A stretch of 64,000 nt of DNA from DASUZB01 sp035535495 (lineage in GTDB: Bacteria; Actinomycetota; CALGFH01): the NCBI GenBank assembly GCA_035535495.1, contig DATLQA010000272.1, positions 1-64,000 of the forward strand. The letters are read 5' to 3'. Within the stretch, counting starts at the first letter, position 1, and each line of letters opens with the position of its first letter. The notes below the pieces were generated by a model. It was given only the letters and a program-made list of their open reading frames with translations. It did no database searches and was not told the origin of the DNA. The position numbers and the translations under genes were made by a program. This document shows positions 27,248 through 35,186 of the stretch, piece after piece.

Positions 27248-28297
27248 TCACGCCGAGACACCGGCCTTCACGGCCACGCTCACCAGCTGGTCCCAGAACG
27301 GGTTGGTGGAGCCGTCCTTGTCGAGAAAGGTGCGGATCGCCCCCCGGTACGGCCGGTGCCAGGCCCACAGGTCGACCCCGTCGGCGCCGGCCTGCAGCGG
27401 CGCCCTGGCGACCGTGTCGGTGCGCCGCCTGGCCGCGGCGGCGTTGCCGGGGAAGGTCGCCTCGTCGAACGACGGGGCCGTCCGCGCGAGCAGCTGGAAC
27501 GGCCGCGGCCACAGGGCGCGCGCCTGGCGGAAGGCGGCGCCGACCACCGCCGGGTCCTCGCCCTGCAGCTCCAGGGCGAGCATGAACCCGTCCAGGTGCC
27601 CGCTCCGGTAGAGACGGGTGAGGACCTTGTTGATCTCGAAGCGGTAGCGGGTGAAGCGGAGCACCACGCAATTGCGCTGCCCCTTCTTGCCGCAGGTCAG
27701 CTCCCAGTTGACCACGTCGGCGAAGACCGGCACCCCGGGGATCTCCCGGTGGAACACCCCGCCGGTGGCCTCGAGGTAGCCCACCGCCTCGTCGGGGTCG
27801 AGGCCGCCACCGTTGAGGCGATCGGCCACCCGGATGCCCGCGATCGTGCCAGGGTGCTCCTTGACCTGGCGGACGATCTCCTGGACGTCCCCGGAGATGT
27901 CCTTGCCCCTGGCGAAGTCGGACTTGCGGTCCATCTCCACGTAGACCGACAGCCCGGCGGCGCGCGCGTCCTCGACGAGTTGCTGGTCGCCGGCCTTGAC
28001 GATGACCGCGTTGAAGGCCTTGCGCATCTTGGCGAGGTCGTCGCAGCGCTCGCCGAACACGTAGGGCGCGCTGCCGGTGTTGAAGTGGGTGACCAGGATC
28101 GGCGCGCGGCTCGGCGGCTTCTGCGGCGCCTCGCAGGCGCTGCGGCTCGGCGCCGCGGCCGTGGAGGTCGGCACCGGGGCGGGCGGCCCCGGACCGTCCT
28201 TGCCGCCGCAGCCGGCCAGCACGGCGAGGAGCACGGCCACCGCGCCGGCGGGCGCGCGGCCGCGCGCGCCTGCCGGCCGGCGTGGCTGGTGGATCAT
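27248..28297 (-). CDS. Secreted lipoprotein with putative TIM-barrel-like domain
   Basis: 349 residues. The lipobox LLAVLAGCGG marks a lipid-anchored Cys, followed by a Pro/Ala-rich linker. The body (ILVTHFNTGSAPYVFG, VIVKAGDQQLVEDARAAGLSVYVEMDR, GTIAGIRVADRLNGGG, VDLWAWHRPY) has alternating beta-alpha units with acidic residues at strand ends, as in glycoside-hydrolase-like barrels. No family could be named with certainty. Its place between the flippase and the priming transferase suggests glycan processing or transfer outside the cell. ATG at 28297 follows GAGGGAG. Confidence 0.6.
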   Translation of the reverse strand: MIHQPRRPAGARGRAPAGAVAVLLAVLAGCGGKDGPGPPAPVPTSTAAAPSRSACEAPQKPPSRAPILVTHFNTGSAPYVFGERCDDLAKMRKAFNAVIVKAGDQQLVEDARAAGLSVYVEMDRKSDFARGKDISGDVQEIVRQVKEHPGTIAGIRVADRLNGGGLDPDEAVGYLEATGGVFHREIPGVPVFADVVNWELTCGKKGQRNCVVLRFTRYRFEINKVLTRLYRSGHLDGFMLALELQGEDPAVVGAAFRQARALWPRPFQLLARTAPSFDEATFPGNAAAARRRTDTVARAPLQAGADGVDLWAWHRPYRGAIRTFLDKDGSTNPFWDQLVSVAVKAGVSA

Positions 28298-28334
28298 TGA
28301 CGTGCTCCCTCGGTGCTCGGCGGTCGCCGCCGGG

Positions 28335-29141
28335 TCACGGCCGCGGATCGTTCGCCTTGCCCGCCCGCACCTCGACCGGGCGGACCTCCAGGCTGGACAG
28401 CTCGCCGTCGCGGCCGAGCGCGGAGAGGCCGCTCGGCCTGCCCGGCGCCGGCTGGGGTGCCTGCCTGGCGCGTGAGCGGGCCGCGGGGCTGCCACGCAGC
28501 ACGTACACGGCGGTGCGCCACAGCATCGCGACGGTATGGGCCAGCGACGGGTCGTCCAGATAGGAGAAGTCGAGCGCGACCCGGGTGGGCACCAGCTCCC
28601 GCAGGTAGTAGCCCTCGAGGTCGGCGACGCCGGCGGGCGGCAGCACGTCCTTGTCGCGCAGGCGCACCTGGGTCGGTCCGGTCAGCCCTGGGCGGTGGGC
28701 GAACACCACCCGGCAGCCGGCCGGGTAGCGGTCGGCCAGGGAGGGCGTCTCCGGCCGCGGGCCCACCAGGGTCATGTCGCCGCGCAGCACGTTGAGGAAC
28801 TGCGGCAGTTCGTCGATGCCGGTGGTGCGGAGCAGCTTGCCGACGCGGGTGACGCGGGGATCCTCGCCCCTGGTCACCTCGGGCCCGCGGGTGCCGGTGC
28901 GCATGGTCCGGAATTTGTAGAGGGTGAACGGGCGGCCACCCTGGCCGACGCGCACCTGGCGGAACATCACCGGGCCGGCGCTGGTCAGCCGCACCGCCAG
29001 CGCCACCACCAGGATCATGGGCGACAGCAGCAGCAGCGCTGCCGCACTGAAGACCAGATCGAGTGCGCGTCGAGCAGGGCTCGGCGCAACCCCGGGCGCC
29101 ACCCCCTGCGTCACGTCGATGATGCTGCCCCTCCGCATCAT
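28335..29141 (-). CDS. Polyprenyl-phosphate sugar-1-phosphate transferase (priming transferase)
   Basis: 268 residues of the bacterial sugar transferase family (PglC/WcaJ catalytic part). One membrane helix (LDLVFSAAALLLLSPMILVVALAV) is followed by RQVRVGQGGRPFTLYKFRTM, RTTGIDELPQFLNVLRGDMTLVGPRPE and HRPGLTGPTQV. It starts repeat-unit synthesis by putting the first sugar-phosphate on undecaprenyl or decaprenyl phosphate. It lacks the four-helix N-terminal half of WcaJ, as PglC does. The C-terminal extension of about 50 residues is Pro/Arg-rich. Its ATG overlaps the upstream GT4 stop (ATGA, 29138-29141). Confidence 0.93.
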   Translation of the reverse strand: MMRRGSIIDVTQGVAPGVAPSPARRALDLVFSAAALLLLSPMILVVALAVRLTSAGPVMFRQVRVGQGGRPFTLYKFRTMRTGTRGPEVTRGEDPRVTRVGKLLRTTGIDELPQFLNVLRGDMTLVGPRPETPSLADRYPAGCRVVFAHRPGLTGPTQVRLRDKDVLPPAGVADLEGYYLRELVPTRVALDFSYLDDPSLAHTVAMLWRTAVYVLRGSPAARSRARQAPQPAPGRPSGLSALGRDGELSSLEVRPVEVRAGKANDPRP

Positions 29142-30514
29142 GCCCCCCTTTTCTCAGCGACGAGCCCGGCGCGGGCGTCCGCGGTGGCCGCTGCCGCGGC
29201 CACCGGCCGGGCCTGCGGCCGGTCGGTCAGTTCGATCTCCTGCCCGCCCGGATCGGGCAGGCCGAGGAGGTGCCGGTAGGTCCGGTCGATCAGCTCGCAC
29301 ATCAGCGCCGGGTCGAACAGCGTCCGCACCAGCACACGTCCCTGGCCGCCCATGCGCCGCCCCTCCTCGGGGTGGTCGAGCAGCCAGGTGACGCTCTCGG
29401 CCAGCGCGCCGGGATCGCCCGGCGGCGCCAGCAGCCCGGTCGAGCCGGGCACGACCAGGTCGGGCACGCCGTTGACGGCGGTGGCGACCACGGGACGGCC
29501 CGAACCGAGGGCCTCGGTCAGGGCGCGGCCGAGCCCCTCGTACAGCGAGGAGATGACGAACACGTCGAACGCGGTGGCGAGCACGGGCGCGTCGGCCCTG
29601 AAGCCGACCAGCGCCACCTCGACGCCGAGGCGCTCGGCCTCGGCCCGGACCTCGTCGGCCATCGGCCCGTCGCCCACCATCACGAAGCGGACCGCCGGGC
29701 GGGCGGCCGCGACCCGTGCAGCCATCCGCACGAAGTCGAGCGGGGCCTTCTGGAAGTCGAGCCGGCCGACCGTGCCGACCAGCCGGGTCCCGGCAGGCAG
29801 GCCGAGCTCCTTGCGGAGCCGCGGGTCGGGCCGGTCGGGGAGCTGGTCGAGCTCGACCGCGGACGGCACCACCGTGACCGACCCTGGCGGTGCCAGCCGC
29901 ATGGCCACCGCCTCGCTCGCGACCCGCGGCGAGACCGCCAGGAAGGCGTGGGTGAACCGCCGGACCAGGCGCTCGAGGGTGAGGTAGAGGCGGCGCCGCC
30001 ACGCCGGCATGTAGTCGTGGTAGCTGAAGCCGTGGTAGGTGTGGACGACCAGGGGCACGCGGGTCAGCCAGGCGGCCAGCCGGCCGAGGAAGCCGCCCTT
30101 GGCCGAGTGGGTGTGCACCACCGTGAACCGCTCTCGGCGCAGCAGCCGCACCAGCTGCCAGAGCACGGACAGGTCGTCGAAGGGGGAGAGGACCTCGCGG
30201 AAGCGGCGCAGCTTGACGGTCCGGAGACCCGCCCGCTCGGCCCGCTCCCACAGCGGCCCGCCGTCGGCCCCGGCGACCCAGACGTCGTAGCGGTCCGGGG
30301 CGGCGCCGAGCGCCGACAGCAGCGTGTTGCCGCCGGCGCCGGCCCAGAAGCGGGTGATCACGTGGAGCACCTTGATGCGGGGCAGGTCCGGCTGGGGAGG
30401 CAGCGCCTCGGGCGGCACCACCGGCGGCAGCGCCACCGGCCAGCCGAGGCTGGCACCGTCGGCGTCGGGGCGGGCGGCAGGGGTGTCCAGGGTGCTGCGG
30501 CGGCGGGTTCGCAT
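29138..30514 (-). CDS. Family 4 glycosyltransferase
   Basis: 458 residues with the GT-B fold. N-terminal acceptor half: IKVLHVITRFWAGAGGNTLL, VVHTHSAKGGFLGRLAAWL, VVHTYHGFSYHDY. C-terminal nucleotide half: VGTVGRLDFQKAPLDFV and the E-x7-E segment SSLYEGLGRALTEALGSG. It is similar in type to WbpH/PglA-like retaining enzymes that extend lipid-linked glycans. Translation is coupled to the priming transferase. The first codons (MRTRRRST) are part of the 59-bp tandem repeat that separates this gene from the dehydratase gene. Confidence 0.9.
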   Translation of the reverse strand: MRTRRRSTLDTPAARPDADGASLGWPVALPPVVPPEALPPQPDLPRIKVLHVITRFWAGAGGNTLLSALGAAPDRYDVWVAGADGGPLWERAERAGLRTVKLRRFREVLSPFDDLSVLWQLVRLLRRERFTVVHTHSAKGGFLGRLAAWLTRVPLVVHTYHGFSYHDYMPAWRRRLYLTLERLVRRFTHAFLAVSPRVASEAVAMRLAPPGSVTVVPSAVELDQLPDRPDPRLRKELGLPAGTRLVGTVGRLDFQKAPLDFVRMAARVAAARPAVRFVMVGDGPMADEVRAEAERLGVEVALVGFRADAPVLATAFDVFVISSLYEGLGRALTEALGSGRPVVATAVNGVPDLVVPGSTGLLAPPGDPGALAESVTWLLDHPEEGRRMGGQGRVLVRTLFDPALMCELIDRTYRHLLGLPDPGGQEIELTDRPQARPVAAAAATADARAGLVAEKRGA

Positions 30515-30660
30515 GGTCAGAACCCGTCCGGGAGGGGGTCGTTCTCTGGGGTGCGGCGGCGGGGGGTTCGCATGATCAGGACCGGTCTGGGTAGGGGTCG
30601 GCGTCCGGGGTGCTGCGGCGGCGGGTTCGCACGGTCAGAACCCGTCCGGGTAGGGGGCGG
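30490..30660 (-). repeat. 59-bp tandem repeat, about three copies, spanning a gene junction
   Basis: Three start codons lie exactly 59 bases apart on the minus strand (30632, 30573, 30514). The third starts the GT4 gene; the first two each open an 18-codon frame (VRTRRRSTPDADPYPDRS and MRTPRRRTPENDPLPDGF). Each ends in TGA two bases before the next start. The dehydratase gene ends with the same YPDGF-TGA. Copies 1 and 2 match at about 46 of 59 positions. It looks like duplication of a stop/start junction. Whether the small peptides are made or matter is unknown. Confidence 0.8.
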
Positions 30661-32137
30661 TGGATGCCGGGCCGGCGCTCTCCGGCGCGGCGTTGTACTC
30701 GGGAACCAGCTTGGCCAGCAGGCTGCGGCACTCGTCCATGTCGTTGGCCTGCGCGCCCTCCTCCAGGCTGGCGAGCAGGGTGAAGAAGTCGTTGTCGAGC
30801 GTCTTGGAGGCGGCCGTGGCCCAGACCTTCGGGTGGCCGGTGGCCACGCGCTGCTCGCCCTCGCTGAACAGCGTCTCGTTGAGCTTCTCGCCCGGCCGCA
30901 GGCCGGTGTAGCGGATGGTGAGGTCGCCAGGGTCGACGTGGATCTGCGCGGCGTAGTTGTGGACCAGGTCCACGATGCGCACCGGCTCGCCCATCTCCAG
31001 CACGAACACCTCGCCCGCCCGGGCCATGCCGGCGGCCTCGACGACCAGCCCGACCGCCTCCTCGACGGTCATGAAGAAGCGGGTCACGTCCGGGTGGGTG
31101 ACGGTGACGTCCTCGCCGCTCTCGATCTGCTCGGACAGCACCGACAGCAGCGAGCCGCGGCTGCCGAGCACGTTGCCGAAGCGGACCGAGGCCATGCGGG
31201 TGGCCCCGCCGCCCTGGTGCGCCTGGACGATCATCTCGGCGACGCGCTTGGTCACGCCGAGCACCGAGGTCGGGTCGGCCGCCTTGTCGGTGGAGATCAG
31301 GATGAAGCGCTCGGCCTCGTGCGCGACCGCCGCCCGCACCAGGTTCAGCGTGCCGAGCACGTTCGACTTCACGCCTTCGCACGGGTGCCGTTCGAGCAGC
31401 GGCAGGTGCTTGTGGGCGGCGGCGTGGAAGACCACCTGTGGCCGGAGGTCGCGGAAGATCTGGCCGATGCGGCCCTGGTCGCGGATGTCGGCGATCAACA
31501 GCTCGTCGGAGTCGAGCAGCGCCTCGCCCTGGATCTGGAGTTGCAGCCGGTGCAGGTTGGACTCGTCGTGGTCGAGCAGGTACAGCGCCTCGGGGTCGAA
31601 GGCGGCGATCTGCCGGCACAGCTCGCTGCCGATGGAGCCGCCGGCACCGGTGACCAGGACCCGCTTGCCCGCCACCGTCGCACGGGAGCCGCGCCGGACC
31701 ACCTGCACCTCGTCCCGCCCGAGCAGGCGGTCGACCCGCAGGCGGCGGAGGTCGGAGATGCGGGCGTCGCGCTCGAGCGCCGCGCCGAACGAGGGCAGGT
31801 AGCGCACTGCCAGCCCGGCGGCGGCCGCGTCCACCGCCAGGCGGCGGATCTCGCGCGGCCGCAGCGAGGGGATCGCCACGATCACCACCTCGACCTGGTG
31901 CCGCTCGGCGACCGCGGACAGGTCGCGGGTGGTGCCGAAGACCTGCAGCCCGGCGATGCGGCGGCGCACCTTGGCCGGGCTGTCGTCCAGGAAGCCGACC
32001 GGCACCAGCCCGAATTCCGGCGTGCGGAGCAGGTCCCTCGCCAGCGACCTGCCGGCCTCACCCGCGCCGATGACCAGGCAGTGGAGCCCGTTGCCCTCGC
32101 GCCGCCGGGGTGGTCGCCGGTCGAACAATTCGATCAC
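30635..32137 (-). CDS. CapD/PglF-type UDP-sugar 4,6-dehydratase, soluble form
   Basis: 500 residues. A CoA-binding-like domain (HCLVIGAGEAGRSLARDLL, about 18-130) is followed by an SDR domain with VLVTGAGGSIGSELCRQI, HAAAHKHLPLLE, ISTDKAADPTSVLGVTKR and SVRFGNVLGSRGSL. These are the FlaA1/CapD signatures. The family converts UDP-GlcNAc to the 4-keto-6-deoxy sugar. The four membrane helices at the N-terminus of PglF/CapD are missing, so this version should be cytosolic. GTG start overlaps the aminotransferase stop (GTGA). Together they form a dehydratase-aminotransferase pair. Confidence 0.92.
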   Translation of the reverse strand: MIELFDRRPPRRREGNGLHCLVIGAGEAGRSLARDLLRTPEFGLVPVGFLDDSPAKVRRRIAGLQVFGTTRDLSAVAERHQVEVVIVAIPSLRPREIRRLAVDAAAAGLAVRYLPSFGAALERDARISDLRRLRVDRLLGRDEVQVVRRGSRATVAGKRVLVTGAGGSIGSELCRQIAAFDPEALYLLDHDESNLHRLQLQIQGEALLDSDELLIADIRDQGRIGQIFRDLRPQVVFHAAAHKHLPLLERHPCEGVKSNVLGTLNLVRAAVAHEAERFILISTDKAADPTSVLGVTKRVAEMIVQAHQGGGATRMASVRFGNVLGSRGSLLSVLSEQIESGEDVTVTHPDVTRFFMTVEEAVGLVVEAAGMARAGEVFVLEMGEPVRIVDLVHNYAAQIHVDPGDLTIRYTGLRPGEKLNETLFSEGEQRVATGHPKVWATAASKTLDNDFFTLLASLEEGAQANDMDECRSLLAKLVPEYNAAPESAGPASTAPYPDGF

Positions 32138-33390
32138 TGGGTCATCCCCCCGCCGCCGGCCGACCTCGTGCCCAGGTCGGCGATGGCCTCGCAGACGCGG
32201 TCGACGTCGCCGTCGGCCAGGCGGGGGTAGAGCGGCAGCGAGAGGATCTCTGAGAAGACGGTGTCGGCCACCGGGAAGCCTCCCGTCAGTGCCTCGGCCC
32301 AGCGCTCCTGGAACCAGGGCTGGTGGTGGAGCGGGATGAAGTGCACCGAGCAGTCGATCCCGCGCCGTGCCAGCTCGGCGATCAGCCCGTCGCGCCCGAG
32401 ACCGTGCTCGGGGCCGACGCGGATCACGTACAGGTGCCAGGCGTGCCGGCCCTGCTCCGGCACCGGCCGCCAGGGAGCGGCCACGCCGGGCACCTCGGCG
32501 AGCTGCTTGTCGTAGCGCTCGGCGAGCTCGCCGCGGCGCTCCTGCCAGGCTCCCAGGTGGCGGAGGTGGGCCCGGCCGATGGCGGCCTGGACATCGGTCA
32601 GGTTGGCCTTGAGCCCGTCCAGTTCGACGCGGTAGCGCCAGTTCGCCCCCGGCAGGTAGCGCTTCCAGGCGTCGCGGCTCATGCCGTGCAGGCGTGCCGT
32701 CCGTGCCCAGTCCGCCAGGCCGCTGTCGGCGGTGGTGAGCATGCCGCCCTCGCCGATCGGCAGGTTCTTGGTGGCGTAGAAGCTGAAGCAGGTGGCCGCC
32801 GAGATGGTTCCCACCTGCTGCTCGCCGACCCAGCCGCCGACGGCGTGGGCGGCGTCCTCCACCACCCTGTCCAACGGCAGCCCGGCGGCCGCGGCGAGCT
32901 CCGCGACCGGAGCGGGCGCGCCGGCGAAGTGCAGCACCAGCATGGCGTCGACGCCGCCGGCCCTGGCGGCCGCCGCCGCGGTCTCGGCCGGGCCGGGCAT
33001 CAGGGTCTCGGGGTCGACGTCGGCGAACACCGGCTGGTGGCCGGCGTGGGTGATGGCGTGGACGGCGCCGCAGAAGGTCATCACCGAGGTGAGCACCTTG
33101 GACCCCGGCGGCAGGCGGAGGCCGCGGAGGGCCAGCTCGATGGCTGCCGTGCAGGAGGAGACCGCCACCGCGTCGGGCGCCCCGACCCAGTCGGCGAACT
33201 CCCGCTCGAACGCGACCACCTCAGGGCCGGTGGTCACCCAGCCAGAAGCGAGCACGCGCGCGGCGGCCTCCCGGGCGTCGGGAGTGATCTCCGCGGCGGC
33301 GAAGGGGATGCGCGGGAGGTCGTCAGCCCCGGTCTGGCCAGCCTCTCCGTGCGCCTCCGCCCCGGCGTCGGTCGCGCCGCGCTGTGCCAT
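32134..33390 (-). CDS. DegT/DnrJ/EryC1-family PLP sugar aminotransferase
   Basis: 418 residues. Fold type I motifs are GPEVVAFEREFADWVG, AVAVSSCTAAIELALRGL, DRVVEDAAHAVGG and FSFYATKNLPIGEGGM with the PLP-binding Lys, then ANLTDVQAAIGRAHL. It transaminates a keto sugar nucleotide; next to the CapD-like enzyme the likely product is a UDP-4-amino-4,6-dideoxy-N-acetylhexosamine (bacillosamine-type route). It is the first gene of the run 33390 to 28335 in which every junction overlaps or is very short, apart from the tandem repeat. Confidence 0.93.
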   Translation of the reverse strand: MAQRGATDAGAEAHGEAGQTGADDLPRIPFAAAEITPDAREAAARVLASGWVTTGPEVVAFEREFADWVGAPDAVAVSSCTAAIELALRGLRLPPGSKVLTSVMTFCGAVHAITHAGHQPVFADVDPETLMPGPAETAAAAARAGGVDAMLVLHFAGAPAPVAELAAAAGLPLDRVVEDAAHAVGGWVGEQQVGTISAATCFSFYATKNLPIGEGGMLTTADSGLADWARTARLHGMSRDAWKRYLPGANWRYRVELDGLKANLTDVQAAIGRAHLRHLGAWQERRGELAERYDKQLAEVPGVAAPWRPVPEQGRHAWHLYVIRVGPEHGLGRDGLIAELARRGIDCSVHFIPLHHQPWFQERWAEALTGGFPVADTVFSEILSLPLYPRLADGDVDRVCEAIADLGTRSAGGGGMTQ

Positions 33391-33672
33391 CTGACCCCCA
33401 CGAGATTTGGGACACTGCTTCAGCTGCGCCTACGCTGCCAGCGTGTGGGAGAGAACTGATCCGCCAGGGGGAGGAACCCCGGTACGCCATTCGGAGGAGT
33501 TGGCGGTCGACGCCTCGGCGGCCCCCGCGGCAACCACGCAGGTCAGCGGCCTCGTCTGGACAGGCCGAATTGGTCCCCGGAGGATCTGAGCAAGATTCCC
33601 TACGACGAATGCTGGTGGGGCCAGAGCAGAGCCAGCGGCAATCCGGGATGAAATTGGGGGAAGTGGTGCAGC

Positions 33673-34356
33673 ATGGAGCCGAGCCGCGGGCGGCAGGTGC
33701 TCGCCGCCGTCAGCGTCGCCGCCGTCCTGGTGGCGGTCGTCGCCGTGGTGGTGGCGGTGGCCGTGGTCAACGCCGACCGGCTCCGGGGCGGCCAGGAGCG
33801 ATCCGAGGTGCGCCGCTTCACCGCCAGCATGCGCCAGCCCATGGGCGACCTGGCGGCGCTGGCCGACGGCGGGCTCGACGGCCAGCCCGGCTTCTCCGCC
33901 GCCAGGCAGCTGCTCGGCCGCCAGCCGGACGGCGGGGTGCTCGACCGCCAGGCGGTCGCGTGGGAGGACCAGCTCCGTCAGACCGGCTTCGAGGTCGGGA
34001 AGGTCAGCGTCGGGCCTGGCGAGCTGTTCTCGCCGGGCACCGGGCGGCAGCGCAACTCGGTCGGCGGGCGGGTCCGGTCGCTCAGCTCCGTCCGTGACAA
34101 CTACGAGGCGGCCGTCGGCCTGTACATCGCCACCGCGCACTTGTGGCGGCTCGCCGCGGCCGCGCCACGCGGCGGTGAGCTGCGCGCCAGCCTGATCTTC
34201 GAGGCGGTCGCCATGCAGGAGCGCGGCCAGGTCGCCCTGAACACCGCCGCCATGGAGCTGCTCCAGCTCCACGACCGGTACCGCCTCGACGTGCGCCAGC
34301 GCATGCCGGGCGAGTCGGTCCTGTCCTACCGCAACCGCTACCGCGACGCGCCCTGA
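33673..34356 (+). CDS. Membrane-anchored extracytoplasmic protein of unknown function
   Basis: 227 residues. One N-terminal hydrophobic helix (residues 10-33, very Val/Ala-rich) would anchor it with the rest outside. The remainder is helical and charged (NYEAAVGLYIATAHLWRLAA, LIFEAVAMQERGQVALNTAAMELLQLHDRYR). I recognise no family. ATG follows GGGGGAAG by eight bases. It is the only plus-strand gene in the middle of the polysaccharide cluster and overlaps the 3' end of the converging GT2 gene by 19 bases. 282 bases separate it from the divergent aminotransferase gene. Confidence 0.6.
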   Translation: MEPSRGRQVLAAVSVAAVLVAVVAVVVAVAVVNADRLRGGQERSEVRRFTASMRQPMGDLAALADGGLDGQPGFSAARQLLGRQPDGGVLDRQAVAWEDQLRQTGFEVGKVSVGPGELFSPGTGRQRNSVGGRVRSLSSVRDNYEAAVGLYIATAHLWRLAAAAPRGGELRASLIFEAVAMQERGQVALNTAAMELLQLHDRYRLDVRQRMPGESVLSYRNRYRDAP

Positions 34357-35186
34357 GTCCGGGTCCGGCCCGGATGTGGCGCGGCGGTCAGCAGCCAGGT
34401 GCGGGCGCTGGCCAGGGCGGCGATCAGGTAGGCCACCGGGCGCAGCGGCACCGGGAACGGCAGCTCGCGGGCGGCACGCCAGCGCAGGGCGATCACCCCG
34501 GCGCCACGGCGGCGGCGGTCGGTGCCGGCGGCGAAGAACTGGCCGGGATGGACGCGCTTGACCGCCAGCGGGGTGTCCAGGTTGGCCAGGCGCCAGCGGG
34601 CGGCGAGGCGCAGCAGGGCGTCGTTGTCGATGCCGCTGCTCACGGCCGGGTCGAAGCCGCCGATGTCGGCCAGCGCGGCGGCCCGGTAGGTGACCGAGCT
34701 GTGGAACATCGGGTTGCGCACCAGGAAGGCGAGCCGGATGGCGGCGTCGCTGCGGGGCAGCCGGCGGGTGGCGCGCCGGCCGGTCGCTCCGAGCAGGGGC
34801 TGGACGGCCGAGCCGACCGCGCCGACACGCGGGTTGGCGTCCAGGAAGCGCACCGGTAGCGCCAGACGTCCGGGCAGGGCGAGGTCGTCGGCGTCCAGCA
34901 CCGCCAGGTACCGGCCACGGGCCAGGGCCACGGCGTGGTTGAGCGCGGCCACCCGGCCCTGGTGGGCGAGGCGGACCAGGCGCAGCCGGGGGTCCGGACG
35001 GCCGGCGACGGCGGCGGCGCTGCCATCGGTCGAGCCGTCGTCGACCACCAGCAGCTCGAAGTCGCGGTAGTCCTGCGCCAGCAGGCTGTCGACCGCGTCC
35101 TGGACGAAGGGGCGGTGGTTGAACACGGTCATGACCACGCTGACCGCTGGCGCGGGGCGGGCGGTGGCCGGGTCAGGTGGCGGCAC
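34338..35186 (-). CDS. Family 2 glycosyltransferase
   Basis: 282 residues. GT-A motifs: VSVVMTVFNHRPFVQDAVDSLL, FELLVVDDGSTDGSAAAV, YLAVLDADDLALPGRL (DxD), and SSGIDNDALLRLA. It would add a sugar to the lipid-linked repeat unit. The GTG at 35186 is chosen because GGGAG lies six bases upstream; it then overlaps the Wzy-like gene by 14 bases, in keeping with tight packing. The downstream end overlaps the convergent hypothetical gene by 19 bases. Confidence 0.85.
   Translation of the reverse strand: MPPPDPATARPAPAVSVVMTVFNHRPFVQDAVDSLLAQDYRDFELLVVDDGSTDGSAAAVAGRPDPRLRLVRLAHQGRVAALNHAVALARGRYLAVLDADDLALPGRLALPVRFLDANPRVGAVGSAVQPLLGATGRRATRRLPRSDAAIRLAFLVRNPMFHSSVTYRAAALADIGGFDPAVSSGIDNDALLRLAARWRLANLDTPLAVKRVHPGQFFAAGTDRRRRGAGVIALRWRAARELPFPVPLRPVAYLIAALASARTWLLTAAPHPGRTRTQGASR

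Noticed and set aside
30490..30660. Tandem repeat as a CRISPR array
   Set aside because: Units are contiguous 59-mers without unique spacers and cover gene ends; no cas genes are near.
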